Positions 19,689 to 28,749 are shown, numbered from the stretch's first letter. The stretch is 64,000 bases of DNA from Bacillota bacterium (GCA_023390115.1 JAEWDM010000019.1:1-64000); one strand, 5' to 3'. Numbers and translations are program-made. Notes: generated by a model from the sequence alone, not told the origin.

Positions 19689-21014
19689 TTAATCCTCTAA
19701 CTCGCCATCCTGATAGAATACAGGGATTTTTTCAAATACAGGAGTTTCCGGGTTCTCTATTATATTTCTGGAACGGAAAAATACTTGAAGGGACAGGCTT
19801 TCAGGCTCAAAAATCACCATCTGAACCGTCATCTTGTTGTATAAATCCCCGCTATCCGAAAATGTACCGGGGGATTTACCCTTTTTATAGGTTATTACAT
19901 CCTTAAGCTCCTCGGCAGATACATTATCACCCTTCTCCAAAAGCTTTTTCTTCATATTTTCCCATCTTTTTGTATTATATTTATTGGACTTATGGTTGTC
20001 ATGGTTTCCATACAGTAAAAATGAATTTACCGTTCCCACAGCATTGTCTATTCCCCAGGATATGCCTTTATTAAGAGCCGACTCAGAGGTTCTGACGGCG
20101 CGCTTTACACGCTTTAAATCCAGCCCGTCCCCCGTAAAATTATTTTCCAGAATAACTGATTTATCGGGATCTGAAAAACCAATAATGTGATTGACTCCAT
20201 AAAGCTTTGAAGGGTCTCTCATAAACTCACACGCATCCTCCATGGTGTCTGTGCTTTCCAGAGCAAATCTGAGATCCAGAGCATAAGAGCGTATTCCAAG
20301 CGAGCTGTACGGAGTTCCCGACTGAGAATCCACAATTGCGGCAAACACCTTATCGTCATTGAAGCCCGTCAATATTCCGAGATACCCCAGATACCCTACC
20401 GAGCAAACCTTTTTGTCCGGATACTTTATAGTTATGATGGACTGAATAATTGGAAGCTGGTTATCCTGCCCTCCGAACCAGTCCAGATTCCTGCCCGCTA
20501 TAGTGCTTCCCGTAGAGGATCTGTCTCCTGAAACAGCTACATAGCAGCATTGGGTTCCGCGCACAACATCTGTAAAAAGATTAAAAAGGTATATCTCTTC
20601 TCTGGAAATTTTATTGTCACCACGGACATTCTCTTCCCCTCCCGCAAAAGCATATGCCAGTCCTTCAATTTCATCCTTATAGTCCTCATTTATCTGGGGC
20701 TTTACATCCTCAACTCTTAATAAGCTGTAAGGGTATTCATATCTGCTTAAGTTTTCGGCAATATATGAATCTATCAGCGCCTCATAATTGGGAACTACTT
20801 TAAGTATTGCCCTCCCAAAGGCTTCTCCCATTTGGCGGCGCGTTAACCCTGCGGTATAATCAAGCACCACATCAAAATAATTTCCCTTATCTGTAATAGA
20901 AACCCCTTTTTCCTGATAGCTGCTCTCTCCTGTGACAACAGCTATCTCCCTGCTGCATCCGACCTGAAAAATCAGCACCAGCGCCAGCATGCCTCCAAGT
21001 ATTCTTTTAAGCAT
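19689..21014 (-). CDS. C45-type Ntn-hydrolase/acyltransferase lipoprotein (copy 1)
   Basis: Paralogue of the protein at 17989-19287, 441 residues. It begins with a lipoprotein-type signal (MLKRILGGMLALVLIFQVGCS, Cys near residue 20). The putative nucleophile is the first Cys of RGTQCCYVAVSGD, followed by AGRNLDWFGG, which is the classic C45/Ntn spacing. A second region, GFNDDKVFAAIVDSQSGTPYSS, is also shared with copy 2. The family cleaves or transfers acyl groups on amide nitrogens (penicillin acyltransferase, bile salt hydrolase, N-acylethanolamine amidase). The gene follows the ABC exporter by 25 bases and has GAAAGGAAGAG before its ATG. An extracellular deacylase that activates the exported lipopeptide is the most appealing role; this is inference from family and neighbours. 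Confidence 0.82.
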   Translation of the reverse strand: MLKRILGGMLALVLIFQVGCSREIAVVTGESSYQEKGVSITDKGNYFDVVLDYTAGLTRRQMGEAFGRAILKVVPNYEALIDSYIAENLSRYEYPYSLLRVEDVKPQINEDYKDEIEGLAYAFAGGEENVRGDNKISREEIYLFNLFTDVVRGTQCCYVAVSGDRSSTGSTIAGRNLDWFGGQDNQLPIIQSIITIKYPDKKVCSVGYLGYLGILTGFNDDKVFAAIVDSQSGTPYSSLGIRSYALDLRFALESTDTMEDACEFMRDPSKLYGVNHIIGFSDPDKSVILENNFTGDGLDLKRVKRAVRTSESALNKGISWGIDNAVGTVNSFLLYGNHDNHKSNKYNTKRWENMKKKLLEKGDNVSAEELKDVITYKKGKSPGTFSDSGDLYNKMTVQMVIFEPESLSLQVFFRSRNIIENPETPVFEKIPVFYQDGELED

Positions 21015-21039
21015 AATAAGCTCTTCCTTTCAAATAGTC

Positions 21040-23019
21040 TTACGCCCCGGCAAGTACCGTATCTTTTATCTCCGCTTCCTTCTGATGCTGTACTATCCTT
21101 CCCGTTTCCATTTTTATATGCCTGTCGGTATCGGCAAAATAGCTGTCGTCATGAGTTATTGCAATAACCGCCTTGCCCCTTGCCTTTAGCTCGGGCAGAA
21201 GCACCTTGTAAAAAAATCTCCTGAATTCGGGGTCCTGATCGGCTGCCCATTCGTCAAAAAGGCATACGGGGCGCTCCTCAAGGTAGCTTACAAGAAGGGC
21301 CAGTCTTTTCCTCTGGCCTGTAGACAGCTTTAAAGTACTGAATACACCGTCGCTGATACTCACCTTATCGCTTATTCTTAGAACCTCAAGGTATTTCTGT
21401 ATTTCGCTCTGCTTTTGCTCATACTCCACTCCATACAGCTTGTCAAAAAGATGAAAATCGCTGAAAACAGTGGAAAAATTTGATCCAAGCGCTTCGGAAT
21501 CCACCTTTTCCCCGTTTACTCTTATTTCTCCCTCATCAGGCCTGTAAAGGCCGGTAATCAATTTTGCCAGAGTAGACTTTCCGCTTCCGTTGCCCCCGGA
21601 AATGAATACGATTTCACCTGACCTGAAGGTATAGTCGATAGGACCTACAGTAAAATTTTCTCCGCTTTCATTCTTATACTCAAATTTTACTCCCTTGAGC
21701 TCTATCTGCAATTCTCCGTGAGTATTTACGGCTTCCGGGAGCGGCACATCTTCCTCCATTTCGGATATTTCCTTTATAAAATCCTTTATCCTTCTCCAGC
21801 TCACAAGAACTCTCACCAGAGAGGGAATAAGGAATATTTCCTGGTTTACTATCCCCCCCATGTATAAATATACCGTAACATAGTTTCTCAGCGTGTTCCC
21901 CTGTATATTGTCAAATATGAAGGGGAAGATAAAGACCACTATACCTATTACAAATATGTACATTATTTCTCCCAGTATGGATACCCCTATAAACTTGAAT
22001 TCACCCTCCACACGCGTATCTCTGTAGACCTCACAGCTTTTTTGCATGTCCTGCCTGAACTCAAGCCTTTTCCTGCGGTTTATATAAAGCTCCTTAAAGC
22101 CTTTCACCAGATCACCTATATGCTTGAAAAAAATAGTCTGGTAATCCCTGTTTTTTTCAAATATCTTCTCGGCCGAACGGCTGACCTGTATAAAAAGGAA
22201 TACCGCAAGGGAAATTACCAGTATTGAGAAAAGCATGCCGTATAAATTCAGCGTTCCAAGATATATAAAGCACGTCACCATGGTTATTATTCCTGTCAGA
22301 CCATTGACAATCATATTTACAACCCCGCTGACCGTTTCGGTGTCGTTATTTAATGCCGCCGAGGTCTTTCCCTCCTCCAGGGATTCAAACTTATAAAACG
22401 GAGCTTTAAGAAGCTTGTTTATTATTTCCATCCTTTTGTCATACACAACGTTGCTTGTAATCATAATAAGCTTCTTCCTTACAACCATGGCGCTTACTGT
22501 AAAAAGAATAATTCCCAGTATAAAGTAGATATACAGGCCGCTTTCGATTCCCGACCTTCTTGTCTCGGCATCTATGCTCCTGTTCAAGGTGGCATTTATA
22601 ATGAAAACGACAAGAGAATTTCCCATTCCGCTTATCACACTCAGTACAATTATCATAAAAAACGGCTTGTCATCAGGCTTTGGAAAGAAATATCCGGCAA
22701 GAAAATACAGGTAAAAGACAGGTATCGCTATAGCCAGTGAGGCTATGGCAGTTATCATAATCTGAGGACCTAATTGCTGCATAAAGGTCCAGGACATGCC
22801 GTTAAACAGTATATACGGTGCCCTGTACATGCAATAAGCAAACAGTGACATAAGCGCCAGAGACAAAATAATGGTTCCCGCCCCCCTTGCACCGTTCCAC
22901 TTAAAGCGCCGCTGCCCTTTAATAACCTCTTTTATCAAAACCATAAAATAGTAGAGCGTAATCAAGGTCACTATCGCCAATACTCCCACAATAATAAAAG
23001 ATAAACCGCTGTCCAGCAC
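21040..23019 (-). CDS. SyrD/PvdE-type cyclic peptide ABC exporter with extra N-terminal membrane domain
   Basis: ABC exporter with membrane and ATPase parts in one chain of 660 residues. The first 120 residues form an extra three-helix region also found alone at 19293-19667. Then come about six transmembrane helices (roughly 120-420) and the nucleotide-binding domain: Walker A GGNGSGKSTLA, signature LSTGQRKRLALL, Walker B VCLFDEWAADQDP, His switch AITHDD. LSTGQ in place of LSGGQ and the DEWAADQDP form are typical of exporters for NRPS products. It probably moves the lipopeptide across the membrane. I choose GTG at 23019, six bases after GGGGGGAG. This gives MLDSG, matching MIDSG of the small paralogue. 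The ATG at 23049 would have the ribosome binding site inside the gene. Confidence 0.9.
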   Translation of the reverse strand: MLDSGLSFIIVGVLAIVTLITLYYFMVLIKEVIKGQRRFKWNGARGAGTIILSLALMSLFAYCMYRAPYILFNGMSWTFMQQLGPQIMITAIASLAIAIPVFYLYFLAGYFFPKPDDKPFFMIIVLSVISGMGNSLVVFIINATLNRSIDAETRRSGIESGLYIYFILGIILFTVSAMVVRKKLIMITSNVVYDKRMEIINKLLKAPFYKFESLEEGKTSAALNNDTETVSGVVNMIVNGLTGIITMVTCFIYLGTLNLYGMLFSILVISLAVFLFIQVSRSAEKIFEKNRDYQTIFFKHIGDLVKGFKELYINRRKRLEFRQDMQKSCEVYRDTRVEGEFKFIGVSILGEIMYIFVIGIVVFIFPFIFDNIQGNTLRNYVTVYLYMGGIVNQEIFLIPSLVRVLVSWRRIKDFIKEISEMEEDVPLPEAVNTHGELQIELKGVKFEYKNESGENFTVGPIDYTFRSGEIVFISGGNGSGKSTLAKLITGLYRPDEGEIRVNGEKVDSEALGSNFSTVFSDFHLFDKLYGVEYEQKQSEIQKYLEVLRISDKVSISDGVFSTLKLSTGQRKRLALLVSYLEERPVCLFDEWAADQDPEFRRFFYKVLLPELKARGKAVIAITHDDSYFADTDRHIKMETGRIVQHQKEAEIKDTVLAGA

Positions 23020-23038
23020 TACATGCTCCCCCCTTACA

Positions 23039-23755
23039 TTATTCTGCAATACTACTGTTTATAATATTTGCAATTTCTTTTATATAATCGAATATAAAGA
23101 AATGCCCCCCATCAAACTCATGCATCTTACAGAGACCGGAAGTATATTTTGGCCAGCCGAGCATCTCGTTCTCCTGATCAAGTCCATGGGTAATACTGTC
23201 GGACCTTCCGCTAAGCACGGTTATAGGGCAGCTAAGGCTTATATTGCTCTCAGCATGTTTATAGCACTCAATAATTCTGTAATCGGCTCTTAAAACAGGA
23301 GAAAATATCTGCGTCAGCTGCGGGTCCTCAAATATTTGCTTTGGCGTGCCGCCTATTTTCAATATTTCCTCCTTAAACTCATCCTCAGGCAACGCGTGCA
23401 GTTCCTTTTCATTTTTTTTGATATGCGGGGCATAGCGCCCCGAAGCGAAAACATGACAAGGGCTTGTCCTGCCGTTTTGCACAATCCTTCTGCACACCTC
23501 ATACACAATAACGGTCCCCATGCTATGGCCGTAAAATGCATACGGACAGCCGTCAAGACTTTGAGATATACTGCTGTAAATATCGTCTGCAGCCTCATGG
23601 ACACTGCCATAAAAGGGCTGGTTCATTCTTCTTCCTCTTCCCGCAAGCTCTAAAGGTACCAGCTCGATTCGGCTGTCAAGATATGTTCTCCATTTATTAA
23701 ATACTGATGCTGACCCCCCAGCATATGGAAGACAAAAAAGCCTTATTTTTCCCAT
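23039..23755 (-). CDS. Type II thioesterase
   Basis: Alpha/beta hydrolase of about 238 residues, the usual length for type II (editing) thioesterases of NRPS/PKS systems. Visible motifs are the N-terminal LPYAGGSASVFNKW, the nucleophile elbow YGHSMGT, the acid region LSGRSD and the catalytic His in GGHFF. These enzymes free stalled or mis-loaded groups from carrier proteins. It is the first gene of the NRPS/PKS operon. I choose ATG at 23755, which has AGGAG six bases upstream and gives MGKIRLFCLPYAGG. The in-frame ATG at 23788 lacks such a site. Its stop lies 20 bases before the exporter's GTG. No chain-terminating thioesterase is visible in the window; one may lie further left. Confidence 0.93.
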   Translation of the reverse strand: MGKIRLFCLPYAGGSASVFNKWRTYLDSRIELVPLELAGRGRRMNQPFYGSVHEAADDIYSSISQSLDGCPYAFYGHSMGTVIVYEVCRRIVQNGRTSPCHVFASGRYAPHIKKNEKELHALPEDEFKEEILKIGGTPKQIFEDPQLTQIFSPVLRADYRIIECYKHAESNISLSCPITVLSGRSDSITHGLDQENEMLGWPKYTSGLCKMHEFDGGHFFIFDYIKEIANIINSSIAE

Positions 23756-23951
23756 ACATTGCTCCTGCTGAATAATTTTAATATACACGTATTACTCTAC
23801 AAAAATACATAATTCCTATAAAAAACAAGCTAAAAATGTATTTATATTACTTTAAAAGCAATTAACAAAAATAATTACTATAAATTAAATTTTTACTTGC
23901 TAGAGCTATTATTTTTTAATTATATATATAATAGCATTTTTTGTTAACACA

Positions 23952-23980
23952 AGTATACACAGAATTTTGAATTTTGTCAA
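23952..23980 (-). promoter_or_regulatory. Strong sigma-A-type promoter for the NRPS/PKS operon
   Basis: Read on the minus strand: TTGACA (23980-23975), a spacer of exactly 17 bases, then TATACT (23957-23952). This is a near-perfect vegetative promoter. The expected start point near 23945 falls on the short palindrome TGTTAACA (23942-23949). A leader of about 190 AT-rich bases precedes the thioesterase start. It holds no riboswitch I recognise. Confidence 0.75.
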
Positions 23981-24159
23981 TAGAAAGGTTTAATTCCATT
24001 TTATAGATGCTAAAAGTCGAATCTCTTTTATATCAAGCATTTAGGACTTTATACCTATATCTCTAAAAAAGTTTAGCTTTCTCAATTAGATGGATTATAT
24101 TCCATTTATTTGATAAATTGCATAGAGTTGTGTTTTGATATTATGTAACCTCTGATAAC

Positions 24160-24187
24160 ATTATACAGGGGCTCTTAATTTTGTTAA
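24160..24187 (-). promoter_or_regulatory. Possible second promoter overlapping the end of the upstream gene
   Basis: On the minus strand TTAACA (24187-24182), a 16-base spacer and TATAAT (24165-24160) lie across the stop codon of the MacB-like gene. With the promoter at 23952-23980 this would make a tandem pair. I saw no good terminator for the RiPP operon before it, so read-through from that operon is also possible. Confidence 0.4.
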
Positions 24188-25573
24188 TGCTGTAAAATTG
24201 AAATCCTTGCCATACTTTAATGCAAATAAAAGAAATGCGATCACAACTGCAAGGCTTTTAAGGGGGAGTGAATACTTAAACCCGCAGGCCGTGCACGCTC
24301 CAAAGGATATGGCAACAGAGGCGGCACCTGAAACCGGCAGCAGCAGAAACAGGTTTCCAGGGGATTTTATGCAGGCCTTATACAACCTGATTTCAAAAAC
24401 GGTTAATATAAAAACAGCCGCTAAAAAAACAGATAAAAGATTTATTATTAGCGAGGCATTTTTCCTGTACATTTCAAGAGATGTAGGTATATATCCCTGC
24501 AATTGGTTGGAAGCGTGCACATACTGAATGAGCTTTTCCAGATAAAAGCCCAGGTCAAATATATTATCATAAGGAATATATTGATAGGGAATGAGCGGCT
24601 TAAACCCTGCCAGCCATAATGTAAGGCCCATAAGCGCCGATATAACTGACAGGGCCGCTAAAAATAAAGCAATACGTGCTTTTTCCGTTACAAGCATTTC
24701 AAAAAAGTACTTGTTTTGCATGCAGCCTCTGAGGTAACCGCTGAAAAATATGATGCACTTCATAAAATATACTGCCAGCATAAATATGACAAGCATCGCC
24801 ATAAAAAAAATAAATACCTGCAACGGCTGCTCCAAAAAAGCACACCATGTGTAAAAGTCGGTAATTCTGTATGCCGTCAAATCGGCTCCGGTTTTTTCTC
24901 TCAGTATATTCAGCGTCCTGTTTTCCTTAAAGCGCTCCTCCTCCAAATTTTTATCCTTAATAAAAACAGTATCTATTCCAAGTGAATTGTTTTCCTGCAT
25001 ACTCTCAAAAGGCACATATATTCTCTCTATTCCATCTGAGCTCATAAAAGAAAGAAGTGAACGGCTGCTGTGGTAAACCCCTGTTATTTTATATTTTTCT
25101 TCCCCAATCGCTATATCATTTCCAATAGCATCGTATGTTGTAAAAAGCTTCTCGGCAAGCCTGTCACTTATTATTGCAGCCTTTCGGCCGTATCTGTGCT
25201 GATCCCTGCCCAAAAAAGCTCCCCTTATCATTTCAGCCTCTGAAAAAAGCTCAAAATCCTCACCCGCAAGCACTACTTTAACAGGTAAAAGGGTCGCTCC
25301 ATATCCCGCCGCCGCATCGATCTCATTCATATATGAAACCTTACCCGATGAAAAATATCTTTTTAATGCCAGCATGTCTCCATAGTCCATTAAATTTTGT
25401 TGATCTATGAATTTATTTTTTATATTTATTTCAATTCTTTCTGTATAGTTGTTTTTACTGATACCTCTAAAGCCGGATGCAATATTGTGCATAGAGATCA
25501 CCAGAAAGAACATGCACGACAGCATAAAAGCAAGCCTGATGGGCGCATAACGCCCCGCTTTACCCGTACTCAA
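24161..25573 (-). CDS. MacB/FtsX-like permease without ATPase
   Basis: Membrane protein of 470 residues: one N-terminal helix (about 12-30), an extracytoplasmic domain resembling the MacB periplasmic core (about 45-230; AAIISDRLAEKLF and IGEEKYKITGVYH are typical), then several helices (about 245-270, 295-320, 375-400, 405-425, 435-455). No Walker motifs are present, and no free ABC ATPase is encoded nearby. It follows the adaptor gene (25580-26884) by six bases, as expected for a MacA/MacB-like pair. It is the last gene of the RiPP operon. Export of, or immunity to, the modified peptide are both possible. The missing ATPase may be borrowed from elsewhere. Family placement is by domain layout, not by close resemblance. 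Confidence 0.65.
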   Translation of the reverse strand: MSTGKAGRYAPIRLAFMLSCMFFLVISMHNIASGFRGISKNNYTERIEINIKNKFIDQQNLMDYGDMLALKRYFSSGKVSYMNEIDAAAGYGATLLPVKVVLAGEDFELFSEAEMIRGAFLGRDQHRYGRKAAIISDRLAEKLFTTYDAIGNDIAIGEEKYKITGVYHSSRSLLSFMSSDGIERIYVPFESMQENNSLGIDTVFIKDKNLEEERFKENRTLNILREKTGADLTAYRITDFYTWCAFLEQPLQVFIFFMAMLVIFMLAVYFMKCIIFFSGYLRGCMQNKYFFEMLVTEKARIALFLAALSVISALMGLTLWLAGFKPLIPYQYIPYDNIFDLGFYLEKLIQYVHASNQLQGYIPTSLEMYRKNASLIINLLSVFLAAVFILTVFEIRLYKACIKSPGNLFLLLPVSGAASVAISFGACTACGFKYSLPLKSLAVVIAFLLFALKYGKDFNFTALTKLRAPV

Positions 25574-25579
25574 AAGCCC

Positions 25580-26884
25580 TCACCCCAATTTGACCTGTAT
25601 TTTATCGGACAATGCCTTGCTGCTGAAGGAAACGATTTTGTCATTGCCGGTAATCGCTTCATTAGACGTTATTGCACTGTTAAAAGCGTCAGTATCCAGT
25701 ACTTCAACCTCGTACCTCTCCACATAATTTTCCTTTCCCAATACTCCCTCTCTCTCCTTAACAATAAAAAGATAATCCTTTCCGCCTTCTCTTATCACAC
25801 TGCTGCTGGGTATAAGCATAGGATACGGCACACTTGATTTGGCGATTGAAATATCAACCTTTTGTCCTATTTCAAGCTCACCCTCCGCTTCCTTGATAAG
25901 GCTGACAAATTCATATCTGCTCTCCCCATGGATGTATTTCTTTTCATTTACTGTTCCGTTAAAGCTGTTTTTTGCACCCTCCGCCTCAGTAAATACTACA
26001 GCGTCATTTTTATCAACCTCTTCTGCGGCAGGTAAGTCCAGTGTCCATTTAATACAAAGCCCCTCTTCCTTTTCAATCGTCTCAAAAAGCACCTGTCCCC
26101 CCGTAAATGAAGCCCCCTTTTGAATAAAAGCGGTCTTTACAATACCATTAAAGGGAGCCCTCAGCAGCCCGTCCTCAGGCAAATTTTTCTTTTTCTCCTC
26201 AAGCTCCAGACTGTAAAGCTCTATTTCAGCAACCTTTTCCTTGACGGTACGGCTATAATCATCCTCCAGCTTTTGCCTCTCAGTCTGTTTCCCGGCAAGA
26301 AGCTTTTTCTTATCTGCATACTCTCTTTCAGCACTATCAAGACGGTCTCTGGCACTATTCACGCTTTCAAGAGGCACAGCCCCCCCGTCATACAGGCTTT
26401 CTTCAGCAGACAAGACCTTCCTTGCGTGTTGAACAGCCTTTAACGCTACCTCGGCATTTTGAGCATACTCCTCTAAGTCTATGGGCTGAAACCCGTTTTT
26501 ATATCTTTCCAGCTCATTTTCCATTTTAAGCAGGGCTAATTCGCTTCTTTTTATTTCCAGAGAAATATCTCCCGTATCTATAACCGCAAGCACATCTCCC
26601 TTTAAAAACTCATCTCCCTCCCCCACTCTTGCATCAAGGATCTTCCAATTCCCGTAGCAGCTTATATTCTCTATATTTAACGGGAATACCTCTCCTTTTG
26701 AATTTATATTCCATGTCAGCTTGCCTGATCTTATGACGGTATATTCAACCTCGGGCAGCAGAAGGTTATTTATCGTTTTTGAAAAAAACGTAAGGAGCAG
26801 GGTAACGGCAATAAAAGCCAGTCCCGTATTTCTTATAATTCTTTTTCTCATGCCGGACTTCCCGGCTATCTGCAAATCCCTCAT
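25580..26884 (-). CDS. HlyD/MacA-like membrane fusion (adaptor) protein
   Basis: Adaptor protein of about 434 residues: N-terminal transmembrane anchor (about 15-35), a biotinyl-lipoyl-like half (VGEGDEFLKGDVLAVIDTGD), a long coiled-coil region (about 110-220, rich in Glu, Lys and Leu), the second lipoyl half (LLRAPFNGIVKTAFIQKGASF), then beta-barrel segments. This is the classic periplasmic-adaptor layout, which Gram-positive bacteria also use with MacB-like permeases. The next gene, 24161-25573, is such a permease. I choose ATG 26884 (MRDLQIAGK) because the ribosome binding site runs into the earlier ATG at 26896. The spacing implies co-transcription with the permeases upstream. Its cargo is unknown; the modified peptide is the obvious guess. 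Confidence 0.8.
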   Translation of the reverse strand: MRDLQIAGKSGMRKRIIRNTGLAFIAVTLLLTFFSKTINNLLLPEVEYTVIRSGKLTWNINSKGEVFPLNIENISCYGNWKILDARVGEGDEFLKGDVLAVIDTGDISLEIKRSELALLKMENELERYKNGFQPIDLEEYAQNAEVALKAVQHARKVLSAEESLYDGGAVPLESVNSARDRLDSAEREYADKKKLLAGKQTERQKLEDDYSRTVKEKVAEIELYSLELEEKKKNLPEDGLLRAPFNGIVKTAFIQKGASFTGGQVLFETIEKEEGLCIKWTLDLPAAEEVDKNDAVVFTEAEGAKNSFNGTVNEKKYIHGESRYEFVSLIKEAEGELEIGQKVDISIAKSSVPYPMLIPSSSVIREGGKDYLFIVKEREGVLGKENYVERYEVEVLDTDAFNSAITSNEAITGNDKIVSFSSKALSDKIQVKLG

Positions 26885-26960
26885 CGTACATCCCATCCCT
26901 TAAAAAATTACCGCTCTTTAACAAAATTTCATCCTGTATAGTTTAAGCTAAGAAGCAGCT

Positions 26961-27848
26961 CTACCTTATGCCCGATAATTCTATCCCCTCTATAAAGTAA
27001 TTCTCACCATACAAAAATATCAAAAGCGCGGGAATCATATAAAATACCCCGCAGGCAAAGGCTATGCCTATTTCTCCGCTGTTTATCCTTGAAAGGAAAA
27101 TAGAAAGCGGATACATTGCCTCATCCTTTAAAAAAATAAGGGGCTGCTCAACCATATTCCAGTTGTCTATAAACACCAATATTGCAAGCGATGCCGCTCC
27201 GCCCTTGCATTGAGGCAGCAGCACCCGGGTAAAGGTCCTTAAATATCCCGCTCCGTCAATTTTGGCAGCCTCACAGTACTCATCCGGTATGGACATCATA
27301 AACTGTCTGAGCAGAAAGACGCCGAAGGTTGAAAATACCCCCGGCAGAATAACTGCCGAGTATGTTTCCAGCAGGCTGAGCTTTTTAAGAATTATATAGT
27401 TGGGCACCAGAGTCACCTGAAACGGCATCATCATTACTATTATATATATGAAAAAAATCCTTTTGCTAAAGGGAAAGCCCAGCTTGCTGAAGGCATAAGC
27501 AGCCAGAGCGGAAACAGCCATCTGCCCTGCCATTATGGGAAGCGTCATAATAACGGAATTCCAGAACATCATAAGAAACCTTGGTTTTCTTAAAAGGGCA
27601 TTATAGTACTGGTACAGGCTGACCTTCTCAGGTATAAGCTTAAATACGGCGCTAAAAGACCCGTCCTCCCCGGGCTCGCCGCCATCTGCAATTGCGCTGT
27701 AGGCTTTTTCCACCTCAGTGCTTGACATAAGGGAATTGGTGATCATATAGAGCACAGGAAACAGAAAGCTTGCCGAAATACATATAAGCACAAAATATTT
27801 AATAATGCCTCTGCCCATACTGGCACGGCATTTCCTTCCGCCGCTCAT
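26961..27848 (-). CDS. Sugar-type ABC permease, MalG family
   Basis: Inner-membrane permease of 295 residues with about six helices. It has the EAA loop of binding-protein-dependent importers (DEYCEAAKIDGAGYLRTFTRVLLPQ) and the LRQFMMSIP segment before it. It belongs to the carbohydrate-uptake (CUT1) MalG-like group and pairs with the MalF-like protein encoded immediately upstream (27850-28746), starting right after that gene's stop. Four solute-binding lipoproteins lie upstream in the same locus. No ATPase gene is present; CUT1 systems often share one (MsmK/UgpC type) encoded elsewhere. In RiPP loci of this class the transporter recurs, yet its substrate is unknown. It could import a sugar, or handle the peptide. 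Confidence 0.85.
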   Translation of the reverse strand: MSGGRKCRASMGRGIIKYFVLICISASFLFPVLYMITNSLMSSTEVEKAYSAIADGGEPGEDGSFSAVFKLIPEKVSLYQYYNALLRKPRFLMMFWNSVIMTLPIMAGQMAVSALAAYAFSKLGFPFSKRIFFIYIIVMMMPFQVTLVPNYIILKKLSLLETYSAVILPGVFSTFGVFLLRQFMMSIPDEYCEAAKIDGAGYLRTFTRVLLPQCKGGAASLAILVFIDNWNMVEQPLIFLKDEAMYPLSIFLSRINSGEIGIAFACGVFYMIPALLIFLYGENYFIEGIELSGIR

Positions 27849-27849
27849 T

Positions 27850-28746
27850 TCATATATTCCTCCCGAACCTGGCCTCTATTTTAAACAGCATAAGCACCAG
27901 AAGGGCTATTCCCGCAGACATAAAGAACGCCGCCGTAGTAAGCCTCTGATAGGATAAATTAAAAAAGTTGTTATTCATAAAATGCTGGAGCATGTATATC
28001 CTGAGGCTGGGATAGCTCCCTGCAAGCAAATATGCCTCTCTGAATATCTTAAAGGAATTTATAACGGATATCATCACTACAAAAAAGCCTGTCGGGATCA
28101 GGAACGGGATTGTAATTCTACTAAGGCAGGTATACCACCCTGCCCCGTCAATGCGTGCAGATTCGTAATATTCATTCGGAATGCTGTTTAAGCCTGCCGC
28201 AAACAGTATCATATTATAGCCGCAGTTTTTCCACAGGTACAGTATAATCAGAACCGCCATTGACCAGTCGCTCCCTAACCAGTCCACCGGCTGCAAATTG
28301 AAATTTGAAAGAATGCCGTTAAGAACTCCGTACTCATTAAACATTATATTCCATACAAGTATGACGGAAGCGACGGGTATTACCAGAGGCAGTATAAAAA
28401 AGCTCCTGAAAAAAGCCAGACCTTTGATTTGCCTGTTTAAAAGCAGGGCAAATAAAAAGGAGAGAGTAATTATAAGGGGTACGCCTATCAGGTTAAATAC
28501 AAGCGTATTCTTAAAAGCGAGCACAAAGGAGCCGCTGTGCAGAAGATCATTAAAATTTTTCAGGCCCGCAAACCGGATTCCTGCAACACCTTCTGTAAAG
28601 CAGTAGTAAAGGCTGATTACAAAAGGCACGGCAAAAAACACAGCAAAGCCGGCAAGGCTTGGGAGCGCAAATATAAAGCCAGCGACAGACTGCTTTGACT
28701 TAAGACCCATATGCTTTCTCTTTTTATCCCCGGCAAAAGCCTTCAT
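27850..28746 (-). CDS. Sugar-type ABC permease, MalF family
   Basis: Inner-membrane permease of 298 residues with six predicted helices (first at about 22-45) and the EAA loop NEYYESARIDGAGWYTCLSRITIPFL. The opening FALPSLAGFAVFFAVPFV is typical of MalF/UgpA-type CUT1 permeases. It forms the heterodimer partner of 26961-27848. ATG at 28746 has GGAGG upstream and lies three bases after the stop of the S8 protease gene, so protease and transporter share one transcript. Confidence 0.85.
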   Translation of the reverse strand: MKAFAGDKKRKHMGLKSKQSVAGFIFALPSLAGFAVFFAVPFVISLYYCFTEGVAGIRFAGLKNFNDLLHSGSFVLAFKNTLVFNLIGVPLIITLSFLFALLLNRQIKGLAFFRSFFILPLVIPVASVILVWNIMFNEYGVLNGILSNFNLQPVDWLGSDWSMAVLIILYLWKNCGYNMILFAAGLNSIPNEYYESARIDGAGWYTCLSRITIPFLIPTGFFVVMISVINSFKIFREAYLLAGSYPSLRIYMLQHFMNNNFFNLSYQRLTTAAFFMSAGIALLVLMLFKIEARFGRNI

Positions 28747-28749
28747 GAC

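Noticed and set aside
17989..21014. Choloylglycine (bile salt) hydrolase as the specific name for the two C45-like lipoproteins
   Set aside because: In that family the Cys is at position 2 after removal of the initiator Met; here it lies about 150 residues in, as in self-cleaving C45 precursors.
23942..23949. TGTTAACA at the NRPS/PKS promoter as a Rex site
   Set aside because: It contains only the TTGTTAA half-site and lacks the spaced inverted half present at 57552-57569.
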